A DNA stretch of 64,000 nt, taken from contig DKCV01000025.1 in assembly GCA_002449265.1 (NCBI GenBank), positions 105,073-169,072 on the forward strand. Reading direction: 5' to 3'. Within the stretch, counting starts at the first letter, position 1, and the number at the start of each line of letters is the position of its first letter. The stretch is from Caryophanales bacterium UBA6865 (GTDB lineage Bacteria > Bacillota_I > Bacilli_A > RFN20 > CAG-826). This document shows positions 1 through 10,027 of the stretch, piece after piece. The notes under the pieces are model-generated. The model searched no databases and was not told the DNA's origin. It saw nothing but the letters and a program-made list of their open reading frames with translations. The translations under genes and the position numbers were made by a program.

Positions 1-1197
1 ATCATCGATACTGGTGACTTCAAAATCGATTTAACACCTGTTGGCCCTAATTTTGAATTAAGCAAATTAGCCCGTTTAGGATCAGAAGGCGTCAGCTTAT
101 TATTAAGCGATTCCACGAACGCAGAAATTGAAGGTTACACCCCAAGTGAAAGAAACGTTCGTAGCGGCGTTGAAGAAATCTTCGATAAAGCCCCTGGAAG
201 AATCATCGTTTCTACTTTCTCGAGCAATATCAACCGTATCCAACAAGTCGTAGAAGTCGCTGTTGAACACAAACGCAAAATTTGTATTTTAGGGCGAAGC
301 ATGGAAACAGTCGTTGGAATCGCGCGTGATTATGGCTATATCAAAATTCCTGACGCCTCAATCATTAGCGATGACAATATTAGAAACTACAAAAATAGCG
401 AAATCTGCATTCTTTGCACCGGTTCGCAAGGGGAAGCAATGGCAGCACTATCGCGCATCGCGAATGGCGATCATAAAAATGTCCACATTAATCCAGGCGA
501 TACGATTGTGTTTTCTAGTAACCCAATCCCAGGAAACGGAGCACTTGTCGACCGTCTCGTCAATAATCTCGTCAAACAAGGCGCCGATGTTAAAACAAAT
601 GGATTAGCTTTCTCGCTCCATAGTTCAGGTCACCCTTCTAGACAAGAACTTCGCTTAATGCTAAAGATTGTGAATCCAAAGTTTTTCATGCCTGCCCATG
701 GCGAATATCGAATGCTTAAACTCCATGGCGAAGTAGCCAAAGAATTAGGAATGAAAGAAGAAAACATCTTTATTTGCGGAAATGGTGATGTTCTCCAATT
801 AAAAGATCACACCGTCACTAGAGGTGGGCATATTAGCGCTGAAGATATTTATATCGACGGTAATGACTTAGACGGGTTAACAAGTGGTGTTCTCCACGAC
901 CGCGAAATTCTCAAAAATGAGGGCCTTGTTGTCGTTTTGCTTTCAATGAGCAAGAAAGGCGAGGAGGCTTTGCCCCCAATCGTTTACGCTCGAGGCTTTG
1001 CAAGTGGGGAAAAGACTCACTTAATGCGCCACACCCAAATGCACGCCGACGAAGCGTTTAAAAACGCGCTTGCTAGAAAAGCGAGTTTAGGTGAAATCAA
1101 AGGCATCGTAAAAAGCGAAGTTTCGAAATATATTTATCGTAAAACCGAACGGACACCGGTTATTATTCCGCTTATCTTATCGAGCAAATCATGTTAA
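1..1197 (+). CDS. rnj: Ribonuclease J, 3' part (5' end outside window)
   Basis: Frame 1 is open from the first base, so the gene starts upstream of the window; about 398 C-terminal residues are visible of a family usually near 555. RNase J is a metallo-beta-lactamase/beta-CASP exo- and endoribonuclease for RNA decay and rRNA maturation. Visible motifs are LLLSDSTNAE, STFSSNINRIQQ, ILGRSME, the GSQGE beta-CASP motif, the metal-site HSSGH and MPAHGEYRML, then the C-terminal domain ending after RKTERTPVIIP. The stop overlaps maf by 7 bp, so the two are probably translated together. An internal ATG at 301 is not the true start, because homology runs through it. Confidence 0.94.
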   Translation: MIDTGDFKIDLTPVGPNFELSKLARLGSEGVSLLLSDSTNAEIEGYTPSERNVRSGVEEIFDKAPGRIIVSTFSSNINRIQQVVEVAVEHKRKICILGRSMETVVGIARDYGYIKIPDASIISDDNIRNYKNSEICILCTGSQGEAMAALSRIANGDHKNVHINPGDTIVFSSNPIPGNGALVDRLVNNLVKQGADVKTNGLAFSLHSSGHPSRQELRLMLKIVNPKFFMPAHGEYRMLKLHGEVAKELGMKEENIFICGNGDVLQLKDHTVTRGGHISAEDIYIDGNDLDGLTSGVLHDREILKNEGLVVVLLSMSKKGEEALPPIVYARGFASGEKTHLMRHTQMHADEAFKNALARKASLGEIKGIVKSEVSKYIYRKTERTPVIIPLILSSKSC

Positions 1198-1739
1198 TTC
1201 TCGCTAGCAAATCACCACGAAGGAAAGAATTATTAAAGAAAATCGTTCCTTCATTTGCCATTATTCCAGCCGATATCGATGAAAGGCTTCTTGACCCTTC
1301 TTTAAAAGCGAAAGATCTTGCTTTGGAAGAAAGTAAGCTTAAGGCTTATACGATCTTTTCTCTTCACCCTGACGATGAGATTTTAAGTTGCGACACCATC
1401 GTCATTTTAAATGGGAAAGTGTTAGAAAAACCAGTGGATAAAGATGATGCAATCCGAATGCTTGAACTAGAATCTGGGAAACGCCAAATCGTAGTAAGCG
1501 CCTATACTTATATTTCTAAAGAAAAAGAAATCTCTCATAGTGTCACCACGGAAGTCTATTTTCGCTCATTAAGCGAGGAAGAAATCATAACTTACGTTAC
1601 GCGTTTTTCTCCTTTAGATAAGGCAGGAGCCTATGGCATCCAAGACGATTTCCCTTTAATCGAAAAAATCGTGGGTTCCTATGACAATGTCATGGGTTTG
1701 CCCACGGAAGATTTGAAGAAACGCGTTTTTAAGCTTTAG
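1191..1739 (+). CDS. maf: Maf-type nucleotide pyrophosphatase
   Basis: Maf proteins hydrolyse non-canonical or surplus nucleoside triphosphates (dTTP/UTP type) to monophosphates and affect septum formation. The 182-residue length is typical. It has the N-terminal signature ILASKSPRRKELL, the catalytic DTIV segment, the EKPVDKDDA loop, TEVYFR, and DKAGAYGIQD with the GSYDNVMGLP tail. The start overlaps the RNase J stop (ATGTTAA), so translation is probably coupled. Its 3' end overlaps the convergent EIIB-like gene by 11 bp. Confidence 0.93.
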   Translation: MLILASKSPRRKELLKKIVPSFAIIPADIDERLLDPSLKAKDLALEESKLKAYTIFSLHPDDEILSCDTIVILNGKVLEKPVDKDDAIRMLELESGKRQIVVSAYTYISKEKEISHSVTTEVYFRSLSEEEIITYVTRFSPLDKAGAYGIQDDFPLIEKIVGSYDNVMGLPTEDLKKRVFKL

Positions 1740-2100
1740 GGAAGATTTTGTTATAAACTTCCATCGCGTTATCCTTAATCACTAAGGTAAGTTTATCGCT
1801 CATTTGAATAAAGCCAGTCACCCCTGCTTCACGGAGCTTGTCGCGATTAACTGCCCCATAATCTTTTAGTTTGAGGATAATACGACTTCCGTCTAACGCT
1901 CTTTCTAACACGTTTTCTTCTCCGCCAAGCGCTTCTAAATATAAAGACGGTTGAATTTCGACCGTTTTTTTCTTTTCTTTATAGAAGTGACGATCCAAAA
2001 AGAAAATAGTGACAAATAAAGCAAGAGCGATTAAAGCGATGATCCACCAGATATTTTTAAGCAAGAAGTCGCTATAGGTGATAGGAATTAAATATTTCAT
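1729..2100 (-). CDS. Membrane-anchored PTS EIIB-like domain protein without catalytic cysteine
   Basis: This 123-residue protein has one N-terminal membrane segment (about residues 16-36) and a soluble domain resembling glucose-type PTS EIIB (YLEALGGEENVLERAL, then the RIILKLKD and KLREAGVTG strands). In true EIIB the phosphorylated Cys sits two residues before a conserved T-R; here the equivalent is D-G-S-R, so the phosphocysteine appears to be absent. Phosphotransfer is therefore unlikely and a sensory or binding role is possible. I chose the ATG at 2100 rather than 2127 because the upstream residues are not EIIB-like and would run into the divergent promoter. Small EIIB-like membrane proteins of this kind also occur in mycoplasmas (family knowledge). 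Confidence 0.72.
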   Translation of the reverse strand: MKYLIPITYSDFLLKNIWWIIALIALALFVTIFFLDRHFYKEKKKTVEIQPSLYLEALGGEENVLERALDGSRIILKLKDYGAVNRDKLREAGVTGFIQMSDKLTLVIKDNAMEVYNKIFPKA

Positions 2101-2130
2101 GAGAGTATAATACCACAAGAGGAGCAATCT

Positions 2131-2709
2131 ATGAGCAACGCGATTGAAATTGAAGCAAAGGCACTTGTGAGAAAAGAAGACTATGAAAAGCTATCGAAGG
2201 CATTTCGCACCTATAAGCATTTCATTCAAACCAATTTCTATATTGATAACGACGAAGGGTATCTAAGAAAAGAAGGCCTCGCCCTTCGAATCCGCGAAAA
2301 ATATGGCACCTATGAAATGACCTTGAAGACACCTCTTAGCCAAGGCTTATTAGAGAAAAACGAAATCTTAAGCGAAAAGGCTTTTGATGATTTTACTAGA
2401 AACGGCCAATTCCCCGAAAACGATTTGAAACGTTTCTTGACGATGCTCGATGTCGATGTGGATACTTTAAAAGTTAAAACAAGCCTTACCACGAATCGAA
2501 TTGATGCCCCTTACCAAGGAGGGAAACTTTCGATCGACGAGAATGCCTATTCTGGGAAAACCGACTACGAAATCGAACTCGAATACAATAACGAAGACGA
2601 GGCGGAAAAGCTTCTTCGTGAACTATTCTTAAAATACGATATCCCCTTCTCCCTCAACAAAAAGACAAAGGTTGCGCGCGCTTTTGAAGCGATAACAAAC
2701 GAGAAATAG
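2131..2709 (+). CDS. CYTH-domain phosphohydrolase
   Basis: The 192-residue protein opens with the diagnostic ExExK motif (IEIEAKALV). Alternating charged strands follow that form the triphosphate tunnel (LALRIREK, YEMTLKTP, KTSLTTNR, LSIDENAY, YEIELEY, KKTKVARAFEA). CYTH enzymes hydrolyse inorganic triphosphate, thiamine triphosphate or similar; the substrate cannot be read from sequence, though Bacillus YjbK is the nearest type. AGAGGAG lies just before the ATG, and a TATAAT at 2106-2111 is a likely -10. It is followed closely by the histidine phosphatase gene. Confidence 0.88.
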   Translation: MSNAIEIEAKALVRKEDYEKLSKAFRTYKHFIQTNFYIDNDEGYLRKEGLALRIREKYGTYEMTLKTPLSQGLLEKNEILSEKAFDDFTRNGQFPENDLKRFLTMLDVDVDTLKVKTSLTTNRIDAPYQGGKLSIDENAYSGKTDYEIELEYNNEDEAEKLLRELFLKYDIPFSLNKKTKVARAFEAITNEK

Positions 2710-2741
2710 GGCCTTCCGCCCTTTTCTTTTCGGAGAGAAGT

Positions 2742-3470
2742 ATGCGATTATTATTCATTCGTCACGCTGATCCAGATTATCAAAATGATTCATTAACCGA
2801 AGTCGGCAAGAATGAAGCAAACGCACTTGCGGAATTTCTATCAAAAGAAGAAATCGACGCAATTTTCGTTTCTCCTCTAGGTAGAGCGAGAGAAACATTG
2901 GAAGCGTATTTGCAATTTAGTAAAACCCCCATAAAGCCAATTGTCAAAGATTGGTTACGCGAATTTAATGCGAATACACCGCATGACGCAACGCATTCCG
3001 CTTGGGATTTTCTTCCTTCAACTTTAGAAGAAGCGGGAGAGGAAGCTTATTCGCCAAACACTTTCTTAACTTCAATTGCCGCTTATAGAAATAGTGATTT
3101 CAAAGAAAAATACGATAAGGTAGCGAGCCATATAGACGAACTGCTTTCTACCTTTGGCTACCTTAGAGAAAAACATCATTACAAGGTAAAAGAAGAAAAT
3201 ACGAAAACCATCGCTTTCTTTTGTCATTTTGGGGTAGAAGCCATGATGCTTTCACACCTCATTAATTCAAGTCCAATCACGCTTTGTCAATATTTTTGTG
3301 CTTTGCCAAGTTCCGTTACCACCGTCTATACAGAAGAAAGAAGAAAAGGCATCGCCCAATTTCGTATCAGCGAATTCGGCAGCGTTTCCCATTTGCTTTT
3401 AAAGGGAATGAAACCATCTTTTTCGGCAAGATTTTCAGAAACTTATTCTGATCCCCGCCGTCACGACTAA
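2742..3470 (+). CDS. Histidine phosphatase (phosphoglycerate mutase-like) protein
   Basis: The N-terminus LLFIRHADPDYQNDSLTEVG carries the catalytic RH motif, and the second conserved His lies in IAFFCHFGVEAMML. The 242-residue length fits the branch-1 histidine phosphatase superfamily. Substrate is unknown; members act on sugar phosphates, nucleotides or phosphoproteins. GGAGAG precedes the ATG. The gene ends in a 4-bp convergent overlap with addA, with no room for a separate terminator. Confidence 0.87.
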   Translation: MRLLFIRHADPDYQNDSLTEVGKNEANALAEFLSKEEIDAIFVSPLGRARETLEAYLQFSKTPIKPIVKDWLREFNANTPHDATHSAWDFLPSTLEEAGEEAYSPNTFLTSIAAYRNSDFKEKYDKVASHIDELLSTFGYLREKHHYKVKEENTKTIAFFCHFGVEAMMLSHLINSSPITLCQYFCALPSSVTTVYTEERRKGIAQFRISEFGSVSHLLLKGMKPSFSARFSETYSDPRRHD

Positions 3471-6400
3471 GCAATTTCTTTCTGTTTTCCCTGCAAAATC
3501 GACACCAAATACATGTGAACTCGTTTTTCTTCACACCCAAATATACGAATGATGTTTTCTTTATAAGTATGAAGCTGATTCACATAAGCAGGGTCATCAA
3601 TGTGGCTCGTTTTATAATCGACGATGTAATAATCTTTCCCAAGTTTAAAAAGAAGGTCGATGAAACCAGAAGAATGAGACAGATGGTCATAATAGCCATA
3701 TTCACTATGGATTTCTCCGTTTTTTGCTAAACGCATAATGGGAAGAGATAAAACTTTATCAATCACCTCGCGGTCCTCTTTGTCTAGAATGAAAGAAGTA
3801 TCCCCACTAGCGATATCCGTGAGTTCCAATAAGCGATGCAAATGAATGCCTTTTTCTAATATGACATTTGAAGGAAGCTCTTCATCAACTAAAGAAATGA
3901 CTTTACTCGCCCGTTTTTTGATTCTAGGAGTAAACACTAAAGCCTCATCATTAATAATAGGCTCGTGAAATTGAGGTAATTTTGAGGTTACTTCTCCTTC
4001 GAAATAATCACTCATGAAAGAGACTTCATCATGATAATCTTTGCTTTCATAAGATAAATAAGTTAACCAAGACACATTATCAAAGGCTTTCAGCAAAGAA
4101 GGTAAGAAGGTTTTCGTAAACGTCATGATAACTTCTTCTTTATCGTCTTCCCCTTCATCGCTTTTAATCGTTAGGCCCAAGGACTCATAGTCTTCATTCA
4201 CCAGTTCTTCAATGAATTCACGAATTCGTTCTTCCCAATCTTCTTTAGAAAGAGAGCTAAATTGAGAAAAGGAAAAATCGCCTTCATCTTTTGAAGGAAG
4301 TTCATCATCTTCTTCCGTGATGTTATAAGAGCTGTCTAATCCGCTTCCATAAGAAATCTCATCAAGAAGATCTTTTTTCCGTTCTTCCTTCAACGCGTTT
4401 AAAAAGGTAGTAAAGGAATTAATTTGGTATTTTTCCATTAAAGAGGGGAAACAGGCGGAAACAAAAACTCGTGTATAAAGGTCAATGTCTTTTTCTATAC
4501 AAAGTCGTTTCTCATAATCAAGATATAAATCGCGAGCAAAACCAAGCAAATAATTCTTTTGAATCAAAAGAGGAATATCTAAATAATAACTCTTCCCTAA
4601 CCGCAAATAGGTTTCTCTTGCTTCAAAGAATAAGGAAGAAGAATCTAATAAAGGTAAAGAAATCGTTTGAATTGTTTCGACTAAAGAAAGGAATGTTTCA
4701 TAATCCGCCTTACTAATGACGCCTTCTATGATTTTCTTCTCGATAAAATCGTCATTCAGTTTATAGTGATGCGGCATTTCATTAAGCATCGCATAAAGGT
4801 TCTCAGCCTTTTTATCATCATCACCCACAATAATCACTTGGTTTTCCGCACGCGTCAAAGCGACATAGAACAAGCGAACATGGTCGTCCACTTCAGGGTT
4901 ATTCTCACTATTAACGTAGTTACGCGTGCATAAAGTTTCATAACAAGTTGAATAAGAAGGAGGGAAAGAACTAGAGGCTGGGGGATCAAAAGCAAAATCA
5001 GGAAAGCCAATTCCTCTTTCCTTAGAAAAGACGAAATCAGGTTTACTTCTTTGATCACCACTAGACATCGCATTAAGCGAAACTGGCATATAGACAATCT
5101 TTCTTTCTAAGCCTTTGGAGGCGTGAATCGTCATCATATCCACTGCATCATCATTATGCGTTAAAGTGTCCGCGCTGAATTCGAGGGAATAACGATTCAT
5201 ATTCGCGAATAAATTAACGAAACTTTCAATCCCGCTCCCGGTAGATTCGTTCGATAAAACAAGTTGATATAAAGATTCGATTTTAGAAATATTATCTTCG
5301 ATATCACCAATCTTATAAAGCTTATCTATGACATGAAAGTTATTGATGATTCCTAAATAAATATCATGGAAAGAGGCATCAAAATTTTCGGAAGCAAACG
5401 TTTCTAATTCTTTCCAAAGAGGATCGCTTTTGATTGCAGATAAGGAATCTAGTTCATCACTAGCGCGCAATAATTCATATAAACGTGTATCGCTATATTC
5501 ATAGGCATAACTTCTAGCGATAGAGGCGAATAGATGCTTAGGATCTTCCTTCCCGCCGCACGTCATCCACTTAAACATTTTGATGAGAGATTCAATTAAA
5601 ATTACCGCATTCGCCTCTCTTAAATTAGTGGAAATGACTTTATTTAATTTGATTCCGTTTTGGCTAAAGAGTTTTTCGTATAAGCCAAATCGACTCTTCA
5701 CGCGCATTAAAATGGCAAAGTCGCTTGCCTTACAAGGACGAATCCCTACTGACCTATCATAAACAGGATATCCTTCCGCGAGTTTTTTCTTGATATCGGT
5801 TAAAATCGCAAAGGCTTCCGTTTCATTATGCCCTTTCGCATTCATCTTCGTTTCGGTAAGAGGAAGATTTGGGGTTATGATACGAGAAACGCCGAAATGT
5901 TCGTAAGGTAAACGATATAAATTCACCTTCGAGTCATAAGAAAGGTGTTCTAAATTATCGTTTTTATAGTCGATTGAGCCATGATTAAGTCGCATATAGT
6001 AAGAACAAATATAATTGATATCATCTAATAGGCGTTTCCCACTTCGGTAGTTATAATTCATCGCGATGACTTTATGTCCTAAGCCAGATAGATACCGTTT
6101 TTGGCGTTCCCTAAATAAGGCAACAACGCTTCCACGGAATAAATAAATGCTTTGTTTCGCATCACCGACCACAAATAAATGTGCTCTTTTCCCAGAAGCG
6201 TTCGGCTTAAGAAGGCTCTCTAAAAACGCTTCTTGCGCAGGGTTGGTGTCCTGATATTCGTCTACCATGATATAAGAGAAACGGCTCCGAATTTCGGAAG
6301 CGATGTCTTCATAAGCGGAATCGGTCAATAACGATAATGCCAAATCCGCAATATCGGAGAAAGAGAAAGAATTAGTAACTTTTTTAAATTCCAAAAAGCG

Positions 6401-7504
6401 TTCATCGGCTTCTTTTACTAGCGTCATCAATAAATGAACATCATCTTTTGTTTTTAAGATTTTCTCGTATTCAAAAGCAAGGGAACCTAGCGTTTCAACA
6501 GGCTTAGTTACGCGTTTTTCCGTAGTGACCGCAGTTTTTAAAATCTTCCATGGTTTTTCTAAACGTTCTTTTTCTTCTTTGTCTAATCCCTTTGTTCTTG
6601 TCGTAAGTAAAGGCGAATAGTCCTCGCGAAATGTCTTAATCTTTGAAACAAAAGTCTCATCGTCACATTTAAGCAAAGAAACTATCGCTTCATAAAGCGG
6701 CTCAGCGTAATTCTCTTCTCGGAAAGAAAAAGCATCATAGCTCTTTCCCCAAAATCCTAGACTAGAAAAAGCGTCTTTCGCACTCGAAAAAGAAGTAACG
6801 GGATTAACGTAAAGATCATAATGATATTCTGCGAAAGCTGCTTCATAAATCGTATCGATAAGCGATTCACGGACAGAAGTTAGATAGGCATGATAGAGTT
6901 CTTTTGCAAAGAAAAAAGAATAAAAACGTTCATCGTAATGGGAAAGGAAATCTTCCTTATCTTTTTTCCCTAAAGAATCAAGTTTATCCCAAAGCGACAA
7001 AACATTGCGTTTTGCGTGTCTGTCCCCTTTCATGTCAATTTTTTGGATAAAAGAGATTAACGAGGCGCTTTTTGCAGGGTTTTTATAATATTCAGAAAAA
7101 ATTTGATCGACAATTTCGCTGCGTTTGGTTTTGGCGATGTTATCATCCAAAACATTTAACTTATCCGCAATTCCTAAACGCATCGAATATTGGGAAACTA
7201 AATATTGATATAGGCTATCAAACGTCTGGATGTGACTAGAAAGTAATTGATTGGCTTTTTCCTTTTCTTCTTTGGGGAACTTTGCAAGGATTCTTTCTTT
7301 CATTTCGTGGGCAGCGTTATTGGTGAAAGTTAAAACAAGAAGCTCGCTTGGCTTAACTTTATCCCCAAGAATAATTTCGCAAACTCGTTCAGAAAGGGTG
7401 TTGGTTTTCCCGCTTCCTGCACCGGCCGAAATCAAAATGTCTTCATCGACTGGAGCCACGATGGCTTCCCACTGCTGATCATTGAAGCGATTTTTATTTG
7501 CCAT
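3467..7504 (-). CDS. addA: AddA helicase-nuclease subunit
   Basis: The protein has 1345 residues from the chosen start. AddAB processes double-strand ends for RecA-dependent repair. It has the UvrD-type helicase motifs in order: Walker A (ISAGAGSGKT, near residue 30), VDEYQDTNP, VGDAKQSIYLFRGS, NYRSGKRLL, MTIHASKGLE and FYVALTRAE. A C-terminal RecB-type nuclease follows with HLHRLLE, the FIDLLF aspartate and DYKTSHID. The start at 7504 is supported by AAGGAG nine bases upstream and by an 11-bp overlap with addB; a longer open frame upstream lies wholly inside addB. Somewhat longer than typical AddA (about 1230). Confidence 0.95.
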   Translation of the reverse strand: MANKNRFNDQQWEAIVAPVDEDILISAGAGSGKTNTLSERVCEIILGDKVKPSELLVLTFTNNAAHEMKERILAKFPKEEKEKANQLLSSHIQTFDSLYQYLVSQYSMRLGIADKLNVLDDNIAKTKRSEIVDQIFSEYYKNPAKSASLISFIQKIDMKGDRHAKRNVLSLWDKLDSLGKKDKEDFLSHYDERFYSFFFAKELYHAYLTSVRESLIDTIYEAAFAEYHYDLYVNPVTSFSSAKDAFSSLGFWGKSYDAFSFREENYAEPLYEAIVSLLKCDDETFVSKIKTFREDYSPLLTTRTKGLDKEEKERLEKPWKILKTAVTTEKRVTKPVETLGSLAFEYEKILKTKDDVHLLMTLVKEADERFLEFKKVTNSFSFSDIADLALSLLTDSAYEDIASEIRSRFSYIMVDEYQDTNPAQEAFLESLLKPNASGKRAHLFVVGDAKQSIYLFRGSVVALFRERQKRYLSGLGHKVIAMNYNYRSGKRLLDDINYICSYYMRLNHGSIDYKNDNLEHLSYDSKVNLYRLPYEHFGVSRIITPNLPLTETKMNAKGHNETEAFAILTDIKKKLAEGYPVYDRSVGIRPCKASDFAILMRVKSRFGLYEKLFSQNGIKLNKVISTNLREANAVILIESLIKMFKWMTCGGKEDPKHLFASIARSYAYEYSDTRLYELLRASDELDSLSAIKSDPLWKELETFASENFDASFHDIYLGIINNFHVIDKLYKIGDIEDNISKIESLYQLVLSNESTGSGIESFVNLFANMNRYSLEFSADTLTHNDDAVDMMTIHASKGLERKIVYMPVSLNAMSSGDQRSKPDFVFSKERGIGFPDFAFDPPASSSFPPSYSTCYETLCTRNYVNSENNPEVDDHVRLFYVALTRAENQVIIVGDDDKKAENLYAMLNEMPHHYKLNDDFIEKKIIEGVISKADYETFLSLVETIQTISLPLLDSSSLFFEARETYLRLGKSYYLDIPLLIQKNYLLGFARDLYLDYEKRLCIEKDIDLYTRVFVSACFPSLMEKYQINSFTTFLNALKEERKKDLLDEISYGSGLDSSYNITEEDDELPSKDEGDFSFSQFSSLSKEDWEERIREFIEELVNEDYESLGLTIKSDEGEDDKEEVIMTFTKTFLPSLLKAFDNVSWLTYLSYESKDYHDEVSFMSDYFEGEVTSKLPQFHEPIINDEALVFTPRIKKRASKVISLVDEELPSNVILEKGIHLHRLLELTDIASGDTSFILDKEDREVIDKVLSLPIMRLAKNGEIHSEYGYYDHLSHSSGFIDLLFKLGKDYYIVDYKTSHIDDPAYVNQLHTYKENIIRIFGCEEKRVHMYLVSILQGKQKEIA

Positions 7505-9947
7505 CGTCACCCTCTCCTTTTTCATCCGCGAAATATTTTTTGATTGTCTCAGAGTAGTCCACATAGTCTTCAGAGGCGTTATGGTAACAAATATCTTTAT
7601 AAGGGCAATAAACACAGCTAAGTCGCTTAGCATCAGGTTTAACACTCAAATTATCAATGCTCGTAGGAGCGATGGGGAATTTAGCGTCATCAATCGCGTG
7701 AATGACGTTTAATGAGGAAGAAATTGCATCGCTAAGAAGTTCGCTCAAAGTGTATTTTCTATCTTTTTTCCCATCGAGGACGCTTCCTTCGTTTGGTGTG
7801 ATAAAACTGCCTTTCCCCGACAAGAAAATCCCTTTTCCCGTAGAAGTTAGATTACCTTTTTTCTCCACGAAAGAAGTTTCATCCGCAAGATGCCAAAAGT
7901 CTTCGTTGTCAGAAGATAAAACGACGCCTTTAAAAGCGCTCTTCTTATAAAACGAGGATTCGGAAAGAGTGCCATCGCTATCGCCATAAGCGTTTTTTAT
8001 CGTTGTAGCGTACATTTGCTGTATCCCAAAGCCAGCGAAAGAGGAATCCCCTACAAGTGATTCTTTGAGTTTCTCGTCTTTTTCAAAAGCAAAAAAATAA
8101 AGAGGCAATTGGCAACATTTCCCTAGGAAAACCGTCTTAGGGTCAAATTGCTCTAAACCAGTTTTGTAGTCGATTAAGTAATAGTAAGTTTGCGAATCAC
8201 CTTTGCCAAACTGAATAATTTTATCGATGCAGCCGCTGAAATGATATTTCTTTCCCTTATCTAATAAATCCCATTCTATCTTTTGCTCAGGGATTTCTTT
8301 TCGAATGGAACTTGCCATCTTCCAAGCACGAAGTTCAGAAACAATTCTTTTCAAATGAGGATAATATATTTTTAAATACGCTTCTTCTACTGGTCCGAAT
8401 GTTTGACGATGGGAAAGCATATTTGTTTCATAAGCTTCTTTCCCTTTTTGGAAAGCCTCATCAAAAGAAAAATCGTCATCATAGATGTGTTCCATCACTT
8501 TATGGATGAGGATGCCTAAATATAAAGCGTGGAAATCATCACTATTGGAAGGAAGAAGATCGCTCATTAAAAATTTAAAGGGACAATTGATATAGCTTTC
8601 TAGTTTAGTAATCGAATAAGATTTTGTTTTAAAAGGAGAAACGTAGCCTTCGATTTTTCGATAAGAATGATCATAGGAACGGAATTCTTCGTGTGGTTTA
8701 AAATAGAAGGCGTCATCTAGTTCTTTTCCAATCAGCAATTCTCTTGCTTTGGAGGTATAAACGCCTTCCTCATTAAACGAAATTCGCTCCGCTTTATTCT
8801 TTTTATAGAAGGGAAGTTCGTTACAAAACTGAGAAGGGTAAATCGATTCTTTAAGGTGCTCTTCTACGCTAGAAAGAAGTGCGATATTGGAATAACAGAT
8901 ATAATTGAGCTTTTTTCTTCGGTCCAAAGAAGTAAGAACGTAACTAGGGTTAATCGAAGCGCTAAGAAGTTCTTCATCGCTAAGAATATGATTATCCTCA
9001 TGGGTTTTATAGAATGAACCATCCACAAAATCAGTGACATAAGTCAAAGAATCCAAATCAATCAATGAATCGACGCAAATCATGACTCCTCTATCGCTTG
9101 TTGGGATAGCGTTAGACAAAGAAGAAAGCGCTTCTAAAAGCGAAGCATAGCCAACATCGAATGGCAAAGAAGATAGACCATAATAATCAATAAGCTCCAT
9201 TAATTTAGCAATTACAGGGTCCTTCTTTTCTTCTTCTAGAAAAATAAATGCTTTTTTTCCATGGATTTCTTGAATTTTCTTACTTACAAGAGGGTTGCTG
9301 ATAAAAGGACGAGTAACCGCCATAAAAGATTCAATATCAAATAAACTAGAACATAAATTCACGTAAAACAAATCGCTTTCATTTTGAACGTGAATACGAA
9401 TTTTATTTGCGTCTTCACCTTTTAATAGGCGGCGACGGATATCACTATAAATATAAGAAAATTGCTCAAATTTATTTTTAAATGAAAACAAAGGAGGACG
9501 AGAACTATCTGGAGGGAAACGCATATTGATTCCTAAATCAGAAATGCTTAAATCGCGATAGGGAACCTTATTTCGTTTCGCTAAAGCGTGAAGCTCAATA
9601 TCTTCGTTTAGCTCAAAAAAGCAAAGATCAGCTTGGCTTAATTCATATTTGCCATACGGATCGATTTTTAAATAGTCAGCGTCTTTTAATGCAGTATATA
9701 GTTCTTTTAATTTTTGATTTTTTTCCACTTCTCCTACAAGTAACGCCTTCATCGCCTTTTTCGCGCGGTCATAGTCGTAACCTAAGTGGATCAAAAAAGG
9801 GATAGGGTCTTTCTCGTAGGAAAAAGAAAGAAGAGAAGCAAACTCATCCGGATGAATGATTTTGATGGAAGAAGAAGGATGAGAATTTTTGTAGGAAAAG
9901 AGGATTGCATCATAATCTTTATCCGCAACAATAAGTGTTTTTTCCAT
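7494..9947 (-). CDS. addB: AddB-like nuclease subunit, short form
   Basis: This is the partner of the overlapping addA. The C-terminal PD-(D/E)XK nuclease carries YYLIDYKTG, and the iron-sulphur cysteines are split as in AddB: one in YINCPFKFL and three in CVYCPYKDIC near residue 778. At 817 residues it is much shorter than Bacillus AddB (about 1160). The N-terminal half shows no Walker A motif, so the inactive helicase-like part seems reduced. GAGG precedes the ATG at 9947. It could also be called a generic PD-(D/E)XK family protein, but position and cysteine pattern favour AddB. Confidence 0.88.
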   Translation of the reverse strand: MEKTLIVADKDYDAILFSYKNSHPSSSIKIIHPDEFASLLSFSYEKDPIPFLIHLGYDYDRAKKAMKALLVGEVEKNQKLKELYTALKDADYLKIDPYGKYELSQADLCFFELNEDIELHALAKRNKVPYRDLSISDLGINMRFPPDSSRPPLFSFKNKFEQFSYIYSDIRRRLLKGEDANKIRIHVQNESDLFYVNLCSSLFDIESFMAVTRPFISNPLVSKKIQEIHGKKAFIFLEEEKKDPVIAKLMELIDYYGLSSLPFDVGYASLLEALSSLSNAIPTSDRGVMICVDSLIDLDSLTYVTDFVDGSFYKTHEDNHILSDEELLSASINPSYVLTSLDRRKKLNYICYSNIALLSSVEEHLKESIYPSQFCNELPFYKKNKAERISFNEEGVYTSKARELLIGKELDDAFYFKPHEEFRSYDHSYRKIEGYVSPFKTKSYSITKLESYINCPFKFLMSDLLPSNSDDFHALYLGILIHKVMEHIYDDDFSFDEAFQKGKEAYETNMLSHRQTFGPVEEAYLKIYYPHLKRIVSELRAWKMASSIRKEIPEQKIEWDLLDKGKKYHFSGCIDKIIQFGKGDSQTYYYLIDYKTGLEQFDPKTVFLGKCCQLPLYFFAFEKDEKLKESLVGDSSFAGFGIQQMYATTIKNAYGDSDGTLSESSFYKKSAFKGVVLSSDNEDFWHLADETSFVEKKGNLTSTGKGIFLSGKGSFITPNEGSVLDGKKDRKYTLSELLSDAISSSLNVIHAIDDAKFPIAPTSIDNLSVKPDAKRLSCVYCPYKDICYHNASEDYVDYSETIKKYFADEKGEGDDGK

Positions 9948-10027
9948 CCTAAAATTCCTCGTCGAATTATTTTACTTCTTATACTCCCCTCTTTAAAAGC
10001 AATTGCCGAACTTTTTATACTTTATTA

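Noticed and set aside
59..1197. Start of the first gene at ATG 301
   Set aside because: RNase J homology continues upstream without a stop to base 1.
7505..7645. Longer N-terminus for AddA
   Set aside because: The extra residues fall inside addB, are not AddA-like, and the Shine-Dalgarno sequence supports 7504.
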